Shown here in pieces: positions 35,372 through 45,168 of a stretch of 64,000 nucleotides of DNA. The position numbers were made by a program, and so were the translations under genes. The stretch lies in contig OZ251464.1 of the NCBI GenBank assembly GCA_965242595.1, forward strand, positions 2,294,001 through 2,358,000. Direction: 5' to 3'. The notes below the pieces were generated by a model that saw only the letters and a list, made by a program, of their open reading frames with translations, was not told the origin of the DNA and made no database searches. The first letter of the stretch is position 1. Each line of letters begins with the position of its first letter. This stretch comes from SP197 sp965242595 (GTDB lineage: Bacteria; Pseudomonadota; Alphaproteobacteria; SP197).

Positions 35372-37891
35372 CTATTGATCAGGTATTGTATCTAACATTG
35401 TAAGAATTTCGTCCAATCTATTATTGGCCATTGCCACTCTATTAGCTGCATGATATTCTGTCAAGTCGCTTGACCTTCTCCGTGCAATATCTCGCAGAGC
35501 CCGGGTTGTAATTTTTATGGCCTCGTGCTGTTCCACGGGAAAATCATGCGGGAACCTCTTTTTTACAAATTCACAGTAAAGGGACAGTGTATCGTAGATG
35601 TGAAATGTTACCTCTTCCATCCTAAAGATATCACGGGTAATACGTGAAACCTCGTTGAGCACAGGAAAATAATCCGAAAATATATCGGATTTTGTTCGAC
35701 TCTTCAATAGAAATTTTGCTCTTTGATCGTCGAGTTGCTTAAATCTTCCCCTATTGCCGCGCCTTTGGTGTTCGTCTTCGATACCATATGCGTTGTCCAA
35801 ATATATCCTCGCTTTTTCATATTCGCCAAAATCCGTCTTAGCCATACTGAATTGCAACCAAAAATGAGTCTGCCGATTAACCCAAGGATGTAAAGACAAT
35901 TGATCGAAGAAGCGATCTATTTCAGACTTTTCTACCACCACACCCTGAAGAATGGGGTAGCGCATGAACTGATTAAAAATGTGAACGTAGGTTTGTCCGT
36001 CATATCGATTTTCAGACAGTGCGTGAATTACTCCTACCACTACATCGACAATTTCTTTATCCTCAACAATCCGTTTCAGTATTTCCCTAGCCCCAATGCT
36101 CTGAAGTGTGCGAACATAAGAGCTGTCGCGCCGAATAATTTCAAATTCTGGTGGGCTTCCAACCTTATTAAGCAACTTACCTACGTCCATCTTCAGAAGT
36201 GTTGAGATGACTTCTAACTGTACTGGCAAACCAATATGCTGCAAATATAAAGAAACGATTAGTGGGCGCTTCAATTTTGGTCTCACAGAAATGCATCTAT
36301 GGTATTCATCTTCTACTTTCTGCTTCACAACCTTCGATTGCAGGAGATGCAGCAAAAATTCAGCCATATTCGAATGACACGTTTGCTCAATATAACGTTT
36401 TTTCCACGCTGAAGACCTTCCCGATAATGCTCCCCAACCTGCTATACGTTCACTGAGAGCAATGAAACCGTTTACCTCTGTATCGACCAGTTTAGATAGT
36501 TGAAAGCGTTTTACACGATCAGGCCGGCTGGAGGCGGAAACAATAAGTCTGTCGGATGCAGAATCATATGCAACATCTCTGGATGTGAGAAGCAAATTTG
36601 CCTGGCTCCTATCTACTGTTTCTGCAATTGATAGAAGCTCGTCTCCAAGCATAAAACATTCGTCAATGCAGAGTACGCAAGTGGGATATGCCGAGATAAT
36701 TTTCTCTGCTTCTCTTGCCACATCACTATACGCGACTCGTAAATGGAAAACTCTTCTGTTACGACAAATTCGTTGCATAATCTCAAACAAAAGGGAAGTC
36801 TTTCCAGTACATATGGAACCTGTAACAAGGCCTATATTTCCCGGATGAGATACATGCTCAATGAGATCTTCAATCAGGTGCCTTTTAACTCTATACTCCG
36901 ATGAAGTCCTATCCATGTCTCTAACGAGAAAAGCTGGCTCCAATTTTCCATAAATAAGATGATCGGTGACCTTATCTATACCTGGGGGGAATTCTTCGGC
37001 ATTGTAATGCTGTATTTCTTCAAAGCTTGCTAAGCGAGGTGCGCTTGGCGGTTCTTTAGAGCGTACTCTCTTTACCATAGAAGAAAACCCATCTCGACCG
37101 ATCGGAAGTGATGTTCCGAATTCTCTTTGACCGGCAATCAATTGGCGGTTACTGTGCGAGCCAACCTGGTTTATGAAAAAGACTTTGTCACGGGAAGCGG
37201 TCGCATTATAGAAAATTCTATTCAAATGATAGTCCTTAGCAGAGAAACCCACAAATACAAAACATTTTGAACGGTTGTAATCATTCCCTAGACACGACTT
37301 CCATTCTGATGAAGAGCGATTTTCTGTGGTATCGTGCCGAAGGTAACTTTGTGCTCCCAGAATACAGCTCTCTTCAAAGTTACCAACATTCCAGGATATC
37401 GCCGCTCCGTGTAAATGGATCACCTGAGTGGCGGTTGAGTCATGATGTGAGAGTGACCTGGAGTCGTCGAGGTTATTTATCCGTATGTGTTTTCGTCCCA
37501 AATTCTGGAGAGCTAATGCAATGCTATCATCATAATTAGTGGTGTAAATACGGTCCCATGGATACGCTAACAAATCAATAATAGATTGCGGGATATTCCT
37601 CACCTCGTATCTGTTTTTCAACAAATTCATGAGAGCATTATGACCACGTTCAGAAATGAAATCGTCTGCAGCAGTTTGAATGTCTTCAAAGTCGTATTCC
37701 AGCTCATGATTTAGGATTTCCAAAAGAGGGTGGCTACATCCAATCTCAACGCCCTCAAAATTCAAACAGTCAGCGCTAAAGCCGGCGCCACAGAATAAGA
37801 TTGCCCCACCATTTAGGCAAGCCTCAAGGTTATCTTCAATAGTCATTACAGCTCGCTGCTCACTTTCTTTGTGTGTATTGGGTACGGTCAT
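35372..37891 (-). CDS. SIR2 domain-STAND NTPase protein, Avs5-like defence candidate
   Basis: Single large protein of 839 residues, much richer in AT than everything around it. Residues 25-270 are a SIR2-type NADase: GAILFCGAGFSADC (35-39 core), YTTNYDDS (117-121), HLHG with the catalytic His 161, and FVFVGFSAKD (215-220). Residues ~330-600 are a STAND/AAA-type NTPase: Walker A GSICTGKTSLL (358-366), Walker B VLCIDE (406-411) and LLLTSRD (433-439). The C-terminal ~250 residues are helical, TPR-like, probably the sensor. This order matches SIR2-STAND antiviral proteins that destroy NAD on sensing phage. No partner gene adjoins. ATG at 37891; 37846 possible. Confidence 0.85.
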   Translation of the reverse strand: MTVPNTHKESEQRAVMTIEDNLEACLNGGAILFCGAGFSADCLNFEGVEIGCSHPLLEILNHELEYDFEDIQTAADDFISERGHNALMNLLKNRYEVRNIPQSIIDLLAYPWDRIYTTNYDDSIALALQNLGRKHIRINNLDDSRSLSHHDSTATQVIHLHGAAISWNVGNFEESCILGAQSYLRHDTTENRSSSEWKSCLGNDYNRSKCFVFVGFSAKDYHLNRIFYNATASRDKVFFINQVGSHSNRQLIAGQREFGTSLPIGRDGFSSMVKRVRSKEPPSAPRLASFEEIQHYNAEEFPPGIDKVTDHLIYGKLEPAFLVRDMDRTSSEYRVKRHLIEDLIEHVSHPGNIGLVTGSICTGKTSLLFEIMQRICRNRRVFHLRVAYSDVAREAEKIISAYPTCVLCIDECFMLGDELLSIAETVDRSQANLLLTSRDVAYDSASDRLIVSASSRPDRVKRFQLSKLVDTEVNGFIALSERIAGWGALSGRSSAWKKRYIEQTCHSNMAEFLLHLLQSKVVKQKVEDEYHRCISVRPKLKRPLIVSLYLQHIGLPVQLEVISTLLKMDVGKLLNKVGSPPEFEIIRRDSSYVRTLQSIGAREILKRIVEDKEIVDVVVGVIHALSENRYDGQTYVHIFNQFMRYPILQGVVVEKSEIDRFFDQLSLHPWVNRQTHFWLQFSMAKTDFGEYEKARIYLDNAYGIEDEHQRRGNRGRFKQLDDQRAKFLLKSRTKSDIFSDYFPVLNEVSRITRDIFRMEEVTFHIYDTLSLYCEFVKKRFPHDFPVEQHEAIKITTRALRDIARRRSSDLTEYHAANRVAMANNRLDEILTMLDTIPDQ

Positions 37892-38096
37892 TTATACAGC
37901 CTTTTGAGTGGAAAAGTCACAATTTTGCCGCCGTCGTCCATTTCACACAGTATGCGTCCTGCTTCTCCGCGCAGCCAAATTGTGCCAGCAACTCTCTCCC
38001 GAAAATGTCATTCGAAACCGTGAAGCCGATTCCCTGACGACTTCAATGAAGGCACAAACAAAGGGCAGTGTCAAGCGGTCTGAGCCAGCCAGACGC

Positions 38097-38735
38097 TCAC
38101 CCCCGCCGCTTCGCCGGGCGGTGCCAGGTCGTCGGGGTTTCCGGCTCCGGCGCCACGGCCCAACCATAGGGGGCGGCGGCGGTTTCCAGCCAGGTCCAGA
38201 GATAATCGGCCTGGCTGCGTTCCACATAAAGGTCGAAGACGCCGTCGCTCACCTGGTGCAAAATCACCGTGCTGCGGGCCAGGAAGCTCTGGGCGCAGCG
38301 CCCGGTGGCGAAGACGCTGGGGTGCAGGTCCAGCGGGCAGCCCATGGCCAGCACATCGCGGGCCATGGGGCCGGCAAGGCGGATGGTGGTGCGCCCTTCG
38401 GTGACATCGACCGCCGCCCCGCCGCCTGCCAGCGCCTCGCCAAGGCAGGCCCCGATCGCCGCCTCGGCGCCGGGCGGACCCACGATCAGCCATTCGTCCG
38501 GCCCCAGCCACAGCGCCAGCAGCCCGTTGCCGCTTTCGCTGCCGTTCGGTTCCTGCGGCAGACCCGTGCCCAGGGCGGCGGCAGCCGACTCGCTGGCGAT
38601 GCGCCCGCGCAGGTTCACCTTGGCCAGAAAGCGCCGTTCGGCCAGCAGCAGCGCCCGGCCCTCCGCGCCCGCCCCCGCCGCCGCAGCCAGGCCGCGATGG
38701 GCCAGCGGGCTTTGCCTGGGATAGCCCTCAGCCAC
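38097..38735 (-). CDS. soxG: Sarcosine oxidase gamma subunit
   Basis: Smallest-but-one chain of heterotetrameric sarcosine oxidase. 212 residues: AEGYPRQSPLAHRGL at the start, KVNLRGR near 40, WLGPDEWLIVGPPG near 78, DVTEGRTTIRLAGPMARDVLA near 108 and a C-terminal FDLYVERSQADYLWTWL, all typical of SoxG, which resembles a GcvT half-domain. Overlaps soxA by 8 bases and is last of soxBDAG. Confidence 0.93.
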   Translation of the reverse strand: MAEGYPRQSPLAHRGLAAAAGAGAEGRALLLAERRFLAKVNLRGRIASESAAAALGTGLPQEPNGSESGNGLLALWLGPDEWLIVGPPGAEAAIGACLGEALAGGGAAVDVTEGRTTIRLAGPMARDVLAMGCPLDLHPSVFATGRCAQSFLARSTVILHQVSDGVFDLYVERSQADYLWTWLETAAAPYGWAVAPEPETPTTWHRPAKRRG

Positions 38736-41712
38736 GCAGCCTCTCCCCCGCTTCGTCGAAGAAGATCGGCCTGACCACCTTCGCCCGCACCACCTTGTCT
38801 TCCAGCGGGATGGCGACCGTCTCGCCCATACGCTCGCGCCCGCGCCGGAGCAGGGCCAGGGCGATGGAGCGCCCGCAATTGGGGCTGAAATAGCTGGACG
38901 ACACCCAGCCCTCCATCGCCAGCGGCGGCGGCGCCTCCGGCTGGGGCGAGATGTGGCTTCCCTCCGGGATGACCTCGGCGGGATCGTCGCTCAGCAGACC
39001 CACCAGCTGCTTGCGGTCGGCGCGCAGGGTGTCGGGGCGGCAAAGCCCGCGCTTGCCCAGGAAATCGCCCTTGGTTTTCGAGACGATCCAGTCCATGCCC
39101 AGATCGCCGGGCGTGGTGGTGCCGTCGGTGTCCTGGCCGACGATGATGAAGCCCTTTTCGGCCCGCAGCACATGCATCGCCTCGGTGCCATAGGGCGCGA
39201 TGCCATAGCTTTCGCCGGCCGCCATCAGCGTCTGCCACAGCGCCAGGGCATAGCTGGCGGCGACATGAACCTCGAAGCCCAGCTCGCCCGAAAAGCTGAT
39301 GCGGAAGATGCGTACCGGCAGGCCGGCCAGGCGCCCGTCGCGCCAGGCCATGAAGGGAAAGGCCGCGCCGGAAAGGTCGATATCGGCCAGCTCTGCCAGC
39401 AGACGGCGGCTGTTGGGACCGGCCAGGGCCAGCGACGCCCATTGGGTCGTCACCGAGGTGCAATAGACCTCCAGCTCGGGCCATTCGGTTTGCAGCCATT
39501 CCTCCAGCCAGTTCAGCACGGTGGCCGCGCCGCCGGTGGTGGTGCTCATCAGGAAGCGGTTTTCGCCCAGCCGGGCGGTGACGCCATCGTCGAAGATCAT
39601 GCCGTCGTCCCTCAGCATCAGCCCATAGCGGCAGGCGCCCACCTTCAGCGTCGAGAAGCGGTTGGTGTAGATGCGGTCTAGAAAGCGGGCGGCATCGGCG
39701 CCCTGGATGTCGATCTTGCCCAGGGTGGAGGCGTCCAGCATGCCCAGCGAGGCGCGCACCGCCGCCACCTCGCGCTGCACCGCCGCCGCCGCCGTTTCGC
39801 CCTCGCGCGGATAGCAATAGGGCCGCTTCCACTGGCCCACATCCTCGAACCGGGCACCCCGGTGCTCGTGCCAGGCGTGCAGCGGCGTCTTGCGCACCGG
39901 GTCCAGCAGCTCGGGGCCGGTGTCGATGCCGGCCAGCGCGCCGATGGCCACCGGCGTATAGAAGGGGCGAAAGGTGGTGTGCCCCACATCCGCCACCGCC
40001 TCGTCCCGCAGCCCGGCCAGGATGGCCAGCGCGTTGGCGTTGGCGGTTTTGCCCTGGTCGGTGCCCATGCCGGCGGTGGTGTAGCGTTTGGCGTGTTCCG
40101 CCAGGGCGTAGTTTTCGCGCCAAGCCAGCGCCAGATCGTCGGCCGTGACGTCGTTCTGAAAATCCACGAAGCATTTGGCGCCGGGCCGCGCCGTGGGCAT
40201 CTGCCACAGCGGCTCCAGATCCAGATCGCCATCGCCCGGCCCGGCCACCGCCTCCGGCAGCGCCGGAGAGGCGGCAAAACCGGCAGCGCCGGCCGCCGCC
40301 GCGCCCGCCTCGGCGCCTTCGGCCAGGCAGGCGGCCAGCGCCAGGGTGCCGGCGGCCGCCCCGGCGTTGCGCTGCGCCTGTTTGGGCGCCCCCGGCACGA
40401 AGGCGGCCAGCGTCTCGTCCCAGTCCAGCGCCGCGCCCGATTGGGAGGCGAGGGCGACATTGGGTGTCCAGCCCCCGGACATCGCCACCAGATCGCAATC
40501 CAGGCGCCGCTCGCCGCCGCCGGCCAGCCGCGCCACCTCCACGCCTTCCACGCGCCGGCGCCCGCGCACCCGGACGATGGCGCTGCCGGCGATGGTCTCG
40601 ATCCCCCGCGCCCTGGCGGCGGCCACCGCCTCGCCCTGCGGATCGTCCCTGACATCGATCACCGCCGCCACGCGGATGCCGGCCTCGGCCGCCGCCAGGG
40701 CGGCGCCATAGGCGCTGTCGTTGTTGGTGAAGGCCACGGCGACATCGCCGGCGCGCACGCCATAGCGCCCGCCATAACTGGCAACCGCCCCGGCCAGCAT
40801 GACGCCGGGGCAATCGTTGCCGGCGAACACCAGCGGGCGTTCCAGCGCGCCGGTCGCCAGCACCGTCTGGCGGGCGCGGATCTTCCACAACCGCTGGCGC
40901 GGGCCGCGCCGCTCGCCATAGGGCAGATGGTCCGTCAGCCGCTCTACGGCGACGAGGAAGTTGTGGTCGTAATAGCCGGCGACGGTGGTGCGCGGCAGCA
41001 GGCGCAGCTCTGCCATGGCTGCCAGCCGTTCGGTGGCGCTGCCGGCCCATTCGGCGCCCGGGACGCCGTCGATCTCTGCCCCGCCGGCCAGCAGGGTGGC
41101 ACCGAAGGCCGCCTGCTCGTCGGCCAGGATGACGCGCGCGCCGCTGGCGCCTGCCGTCAGCGCCGCCATCAGGCCCGCCGGCCCGCCGCCCACCACCAGC
41201 ACATCGCAATGGGCCCAGCGCTTCTCGTAGCTATCGCTGTCCGGCTCTTCCGGCGCCCGGCCCAGGCCGGCGGCGCGGCGGATGAAACGCTCGTAGAAGG
41301 TCCACGCCCTGGGCGGCCACATGAAGGTTTTGTAGTAGAAGCCCGCCGGCAGGATTCTGGAGGCGAGGTCGCCCGCCTGGCCCAGGTCGAAGGCCAGGCT
41401 GGGCCAGCGGTTCTGGCTTTCCGCCACCAGGCCGTCGAACAGCTCGGTGGCGGTGGCGCGCCGGTTGGGTTCGGCCATGGCGCCTTCGCCCAGGCGCAGC
41501 AGGGCGTTGGGCTCCTCCACGCCGGCCGCCACGATGCCGCGCGGGCGGTGATATTTGAAGCTGCGCCCCACCAGGCGCACGCCATTGGCAAGCAGCGCCG
41601 AGGCCAAGCTGTCGCCGGGATGGCCGCGATAGTGGCGCCCGTCGAAGGTGAAGGCCAGCGTGCGGCTGCGGTCGATCTGCCCGCCCTGGCCGCGGCGGAA
41701 GGGCTGGGTCAT
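38728..41712 (-). CDS. soxA: Sarcosine oxidase alpha subunit
   Basis: Largest chain (994 residues) of the enzyme that oxidises sarcosine to glycine with oxygen and passes the methyl to folate as methylene. An N-terminal ferredoxin-like region (FTFDGRHYRGHPGDSLASALLANGV) without cluster cysteines is followed by an NAD-binding domain VLVVGGGPAGLMAALTAG near residue 170, the TTVAGYYDHNFL and VLATGALERPLVFAGNDCPGVML segments near 255-300, and a C-terminal GcvT-type folate domain from ~residue 600 (LGMLDASTLGKIDIQGADA, SFSGELGFEVHV). ATG chosen at 41712, overlapping the soxD stop. Confidence 0.95.
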   Translation of the reverse strand: MTQPFRRGQGGQIDRSRTLAFTFDGRHYRGHPGDSLASALLANGVRLVGRSFKYHRPRGIVAAGVEEPNALLRLGEGAMAEPNRRATATELFDGLVAESQNRWPSLAFDLGQAGDLASRILPAGFYYKTFMWPPRAWTFYERFIRRAAGLGRAPEEPDSDSYEKRWAHCDVLVVGGGPAGLMAALTAGASGARVILADEQAAFGATLLAGGAEIDGVPGAEWAGSATERLAAMAELRLLPRTTVAGYYDHNFLVAVERLTDHLPYGERRGPRQRLWKIRARQTVLATGALERPLVFAGNDCPGVMLAGAVASYGGRYGVRAGDVAVAFTNNDSAYGAALAAAEAGIRVAAVIDVRDDPQGEAVAAARARGIETIAGSAIVRVRGRRRVEGVEVARLAGGGERRLDCDLVAMSGGWTPNVALASQSGAALDWDETLAAFVPGAPKQAQRNAGAAAGTLALAACLAEGAEAGAAAAGAAGFAASPALPEAVAGPGDGDLDLEPLWQMPTARPGAKCFVDFQNDVTADDLALAWRENYALAEHAKRYTTAGMGTDQGKTANANALAILAGLRDEAVADVGHTTFRPFYTPVAIGALAGIDTGPELLDPVRKTPLHAWHEHRGARFEDVGQWKRPYCYPREGETAAAAVQREVAAVRASLGMLDASTLGKIDIQGADAARFLDRIYTNRFSTLKVGACRYGLMLRDDGMIFDDGVTARLGENRFLMSTTTGGAATVLNWLEEWLQTEWPELEVYCTSVTTQWASLALAGPNSRRLLAELADIDLSGAAFPFMAWRDGRLAGLPVRIFRISFSGELGFEVHVAASYALALWQTLMAAGESYGIAPYGTEAMHVLRAEKGFIIVGQDTDGTTTPGDLGMDWIVSKTKGDFLGKRGLCRPDTLRADRKQLVGLLSDDPAEVIPEGSHISPQPEAPPPLAMEGWVSSSYFSPNCGRSIALALLRRGRERMGETVAIPLEDKVVRAKVVRPIFFDEAGERLRG

Positions 41713-41996
41713 CGCCCCCCCTCGCCATCGCCGGGCGGCGCCTCGTCGATGCCATAGACCGCCAGAACGGCGTGGCTTACCGTGTCGCGCATCAGGTGGA
41801 ACCAGCGTCGGCAGCCATGGGCGTGGAACCAGCGCTCGCAATGCGGGCCTTTGGGGTTCTTGCGCATGAACAGATAGGCGGCCCAGTCCTCGTCGCTGGC
41901 GCTCTCCGGGTCCGGGCGGCGGATATGGCCTTCGCCGCCGCAGGTGAATTCGGAATGCACGCGCTCGCCGCACCAGGGGCAGGGGATCAGCAGCAT
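41709..41996 (-). CDS. soxD: Sarcosine oxidase delta subunit
   Basis: 95-residue zinc-binding chain. It opens with MLLIPCPWCGERVHSEFTCGGE, giving the Cys ligands, and continues with WAAYLFMRKNPKGPHCERWFHAHGCRRWFHLMRD, the classic SoxD pattern. It lies between soxB (14-base gap) and soxA (ATGA overlap). Confidence 0.95.
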   Translation of the reverse strand: MLLIPCPWCGERVHSEFTCGGEGHIRRPDPESASDEDWAAYLFMRKNPKGPHCERWFHAHGCRRWFHLMRDTVSHAVLAVYGIDEAPPGDGEGGR

Positions 41997-42010
41997 CGTC
42001 GCGCCCGGGC

Positions 42011-43258
42011 TCAATGGGCCACGGCGGCGGCGCCGTGCTCGTCGATCAGCGCCCCGGTCTCGAAGCGGGCGAGGTCGAAGGCCGCGTTCAGGCGGTGGGG
42101 GCGGTCCTGGGCGACGGTGTGGGCGAACACCCAGCCCGAGCCCGGCGTGGCCTTGAAGCCGCCGGTGCCCCAGCCGCAATTGATATAGAAGCCTTCGATG
42201 GGCGTTCTGGAAACGATGGGGCTGGCGTCGGGGCAGATATCCACGATGCCGCCCCAGCTTCGCATCAGCCGCAGGCGCCGCAGCACCGGATAAAGCTCCA
42301 CCAGGCCCTCCAGCTGGTGTTCCACGATGTCGATGCCGCCCCGCTGGCTGTAGCTGTTGAAGCCGTCGATGCCCGCCCCCAGCACCAGCTCGCCCTTGTC
42401 GGACTGGCTGATATAGACATGGACGGTGTTCGACATGATGACGGTATCCAGCACCGGCTTGATCGGCTCGCTCACCATGGCCTGCAGGGCGTGGCTTTCC
42501 ACCGGCAGGCGCAGCCCCGCCATGGCGGCAACGACAGAGGCATGGCCGGCCGGCACGGCGGCCACCTTCTCGGCGGCGATCGGCCCCTTTGTGGTCTGCA
42601 CGCCGGTGACGCGCCCATCGCGGATGTCGATCCCCGTCACCTCGCAGTTCTGCACGATATCGACGCCATAGCGGTCGGCCGCCCGGGCAAAGCCCCAGGC
42701 CAGGGCATCGTGGCGGGCGGTGCCGGCCCGGCGCTGCATGGCCCCGCCCAGCACCGGATAGCGGTTGGCCGGCGAGATGTCGATAATGGGCGCGATCCGC
42801 TTGATGCGCTGCGGCGTCACCAGCTCATAGTCGATGCCGTTCAGCCGGCAGGCATGGCCGCGCCGGGCCAGCTCCTTCAGGTCGTGCTCGTTGTGGGCCA
42901 GGTTGATAACCCCGCGCGGCGAGAACATCACATTGAAGTTCAGGTCGCGCGACAGGCCCTCGAACAGCTTCAGCGCATGGTCATAGAGAAAGGCGCTTTC
43001 GTCCCACAGGTAGTTCGAGCGCACGATGGTGGTGTTGCGCCCGGTGTTGCCGCCGCCGATCCAGCCCTTCTCCAGCACCGCCACATCGGCGATGCCGTGC
43101 TCTTTGGCCAGGTAATAGGCGGTTGCCAGGCCGTGGCCGCCGCCGCCGATCACCACCACCCGATAGGCTGCCTTGGGCTGCGGGTTGCGCCAGGCCTGGG
43201 GCCAGTCCCGGTGGCCGTGGCGGGCCTGGCGCAGCAGGTTGAAAAGCGAATAGCGCAT
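42011..43258 (-). CDS. soxB: Sarcosine oxidase beta subunit
   Basis: Flavin chain of heterotetrameric sarcosine oxidase, 415 residues, where sarcosine is oxidised. YRVVVIGGGGHGLATAYYLAKEHG near residue 32 is the FAD fold; WIGGGNTGRNTTIVRSNYL follows; the covalent-FMN His lies in MQRRAGTARHDALAWGFARA near residue 175; the C-terminal GWGTGGFKATPGSG is also diagnostic. First gene of the soxBDAG operon; glyA, purU or folD are not attached here. It diverges from a PHP-domain gene. Confidence 0.95.
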   Translation of the reverse strand: MRYSLFNLLRQARHGHRDWPQAWRNPQPKAAYRVVVIGGGGHGLATAYYLAKEHGIADVAVLEKGWIGGGNTGRNTTIVRSNYLWDESAFLYDHALKLFEGLSRDLNFNVMFSPRGVINLAHNEHDLKELARRGHACRLNGIDYELVTPQRIKRIAPIIDISPANRYPVLGGAMQRRAGTARHDALAWGFARAADRYGVDIVQNCEVTGIDIRDGRVTGVQTTKGPIAAEKVAAVPAGHASVVAAMAGLRLPVESHALQAMVSEPIKPVLDTVIMSNTVHVYISQSDKGELVLGAGIDGFNSYSQRGGIDIVEHQLEGLVELYPVLRRLRLMRSWGGIVDICPDASPIVSRTPIEGFYINCGWGTGGFKATPGSGWVFAHTVAQDRPHRLNAAFDLARFETGALIDEHGAAAVAH

Positions 43259-43407
43259 GTTCGGGGCACCGGGCTGGCCCGCCCTTTCCACCACAGCCCG
43301 CCGCCTGGCGCAAGCGGCAGATTGCGCCGCCGCCGCCCTGCGCCTATGTTTCGCTGTTGCCTGTGTTCCGCCATCGCCGCAAAGGCGCATGCCGCCGGGG
43401 GCCGCCC

Positions 43408-44304
43408 ATGGACAATCTGGATTTCAGCCTTCCGCAGCGCTTCTACAAGGGCAATCTCCACACCCACAGCACCCGTTCCGACGGGCGCCTGCCCCCGGAC
43501 GAGGTCTGCCGGGCCTATCGCCGGGCCGGCTACGATTTCCTGGCCATCAGCGATCACTTCATGGAGGCCTACGGCTTCCAGGTCACCGACACTCGCCCCT
43601 GGCGCCAGGCCGGCTTCACCACCCTGATCGCTGCCGAGCTGCACGCGCCGCAAACCGCCATAGGCGAGCTCTGGCACATCAAGTCCATCGGCCTGCCGCT
43701 GGATTTCGCGCCCCTGGCCCCGGGCGAAACCGGGCCGCAGATCGCGCGCCGCGCCCACGCTGCCGGCGCCTTCATCGGCATCGTGCACCCTTCCTGGTAT
43801 GGCCTGGGCCGCGACGACGCCCACCGCCTGCCCTTCGCCCACGGCGTGGAAATCTACAATCACGGCAGCGCCGTAGAGGTGGACCGCGGCCACGACTGGC
43901 CCTTCCTGGAAACGCTGCTGAACGAAGGCTGGCGGCTTTCCGGCTATGCCGCCGACGATGCCCACGAGCTCGGCCACGATTGGCGGGGCGGCTGGGTGAT
44001 GGTGCAGGCCCCGGCCAACGCCCCCGGCCCGCTGCTGGCGGCGCTGAAGGCCGGGCGCTATTATTCCAGCCAGGGGCCGCAGTTGCGCGACATCGCCCTC
44101 GGTGGCGGCAAAATCCGTGTGCGCTGTTCGCCCGCCGCCACCATCGCCGTGCAGGGGCGCGGTTCCCGCTCGTGGAGCGCGCGGGGCGAGGCCCTGGAGG
44201 CCGCCGAGTTCGACCTGCGCCCGTTCGAAGGCAGCTGGCTGCGCGTCACCGTCATCGATGACGCCGGGCGCCGCGCCTGGTCGAACCCCTACTGGCTGGA
44301 TTGA
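43408..44304 (+). CDS. PHP-domain phosphoesterase family protein
   Basis: 298 residues. The N-terminal metal motifs of the PHP fold are clear: GNLHTHSTRSDGRLPPDEV (HxH, then Asp) near residue 15, FLAISDHF near residue 47, IGIVHPSWYG near residue 128 and the Asp/His pair in GYAADDAHELGH near residue 180. Such enzymes hydrolyse phosphoesters, often of nucleotides or sugars; target unknown. The C-terminal ~90 residues are a small beta-rich domain after YYSSQGPQLRDI. Diverges from soxB, so it might be co-regulated with sarcosine genes. Confidence 0.85.
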   Translation: MDNLDFSLPQRFYKGNLHTHSTRSDGRLPPDEVCRAYRRAGYDFLAISDHFMEAYGFQVTDTRPWRQAGFTTLIAAELHAPQTAIGELWHIKSIGLPLDFAPLAPGETGPQIARRAHAAGAFIGIVHPSWYGLGRDDAHRLPFAHGVEIYNHGSAVEVDRGHDWPFLETLLNEGWRLSGYAADDAHELGHDWRGGWVMVQAPANAPGPLLAALKAGRYYSSQGPQLRDIALGGGKIRVRCSPAATIAVQGRGSRSWSARGEALEAAEFDLRPFEGSWLRVTVIDDAGRRAWSNPYWLD

Positions 44305-44463
44305 CGGCCCAGCACGCCACTATTCTCCGCCCCGGGCCGCGCCCATTCGGCGCCCAGCTCGGCCTTCAGCCGCTCCATGCTGCGGGTCAGCCGGGGCGCC
44401 ATGGCTCGCTTGCCCATCGCCCCATCCTGGCCGCGGGCGCGGCGGCGGGCAGGCGGGGGACGT

Positions 44464-45042
44464 TCAGGCGGAAAGTTTCTCGTGGGCCGCGTCCCAGATC
44501 TGTTTCAGGTCTTCGGCGATGGCGGTGGCGAGGGCTTTTCTGCGGCCCTCGTCGCGCAGAAACTCGACATGCTCCCAACTGTGATGGGCGAGATGATCTC
44601 TGTTGAAGTTCTCTGGAAGCAGGTGTGAATCCACCATTTTCGAACAGGGCCACGAGTCCCACCTGTCTTCCATGCCCACGTTTCTTCCGATTTCTTCGAG
44701 TTCGACATACTCGGTCGGACATTTGCTTTTCACAAGCCGTATGCCCAACAGAATTCCATCTTTTAACATGGTCACCCCCAAGCTGGTGCCGGCAGGATAC
44801 CCTTGGACTGGCCAATACAAACCAAAGTTGTTGTAACCTCCTCTAACATAACCGGTGATATCCCGGCCGATATCCACCCACGTCTCCCTAGATTGATGCC
44901 CTATTCTCTCCTCCAAGGCGCACTCTATGTCTTCCCAAAATTGGATCAACAGGCTGATCTTCTCATTTACCAAGGCCTCACCCAGATCATGGATAAGGCG
45001 GGGATTGCTGCCTTCGACGCTGAAATCTTTCAGTTCCGTCAT
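44464..45042 (-). CDS. Truncated paralogue of the neighbouring PD-(D/E)XK protein (C-terminal domain only)
   Basis: 192 residues that align with the C-terminal half of the protein encoded at 45169-46533: the starts LKDFSVEGSNPRLIHDL and LKALSVKGKNPRLIHDL, the middle ITGYVRGGYNNFGLYWP and ITGYVERRHGCSQLGLFYP, and the ends WEHVEFLRDEGRRKALATAI and WEHVEFLRDEGRRKALAASI correspond. The nuclease domain is missing. The upstream DNA holds a decayed piece of the same gene, so this looks like a degenerate tandem duplicate rather than a designed small gene, though the frame is intact and could be made. Lower GC than flanks. Confidence 0.65.
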   Translation of the reverse strand: MTELKDFSVEGSNPRLIHDLGEALVNEKISLLIQFWEDIECALEERIGHQSRETWVDIGRDITGYVRGGYNNFGLYWPVQGYPAGTSLGVTMLKDGILLGIRLVKSKCPTEYVELEEIGRNVGMEDRWDSWPCSKMVDSHLLPENFNRDHLAHHSWEHVEFLRDEGRRKALATAIAEDLKQIWDAAHEKLSA

Positions 45043-45145
45043 GTACTCCTCCGTTCAGTTCGTGCCCGTCAGCTTGAGAACAAGGCTCATAAATCGATCA
45101 ATTCACTCAGGCTGGGCTCGGCATAGTCATGGCCTCGGTTGCTAG
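45043..45145 (-). pseudogene. Decayed 5' remnant of the duplicated PD-(D/E)XK gene
   Basis: Read on the minus strand this DNA gives DYAEPSLSELID in one frame, then FMSLVLKLTGTN, a stop, and TEEYMTELK in another. The intact paralogue reads AYAEPGLRESIAQYLNLVRKMTGTDWTEEYMEGLK. So one frameshift and one Trp-to-stop change separate the remnant from a coding state. Confidence 0.6.
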
Positions 45146-45168
45146 AGAGGCAGCAAGCGAGGAGGGCT

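Noticed and set aside
44289..44417. 42-codon minus-strand frame after the PHP gene (MGKRAMAPRLTRSMERLKAEL)
   Set aside because: Overlaps the PHP gene end, has no clear ribosome-binding site and no recognised family.
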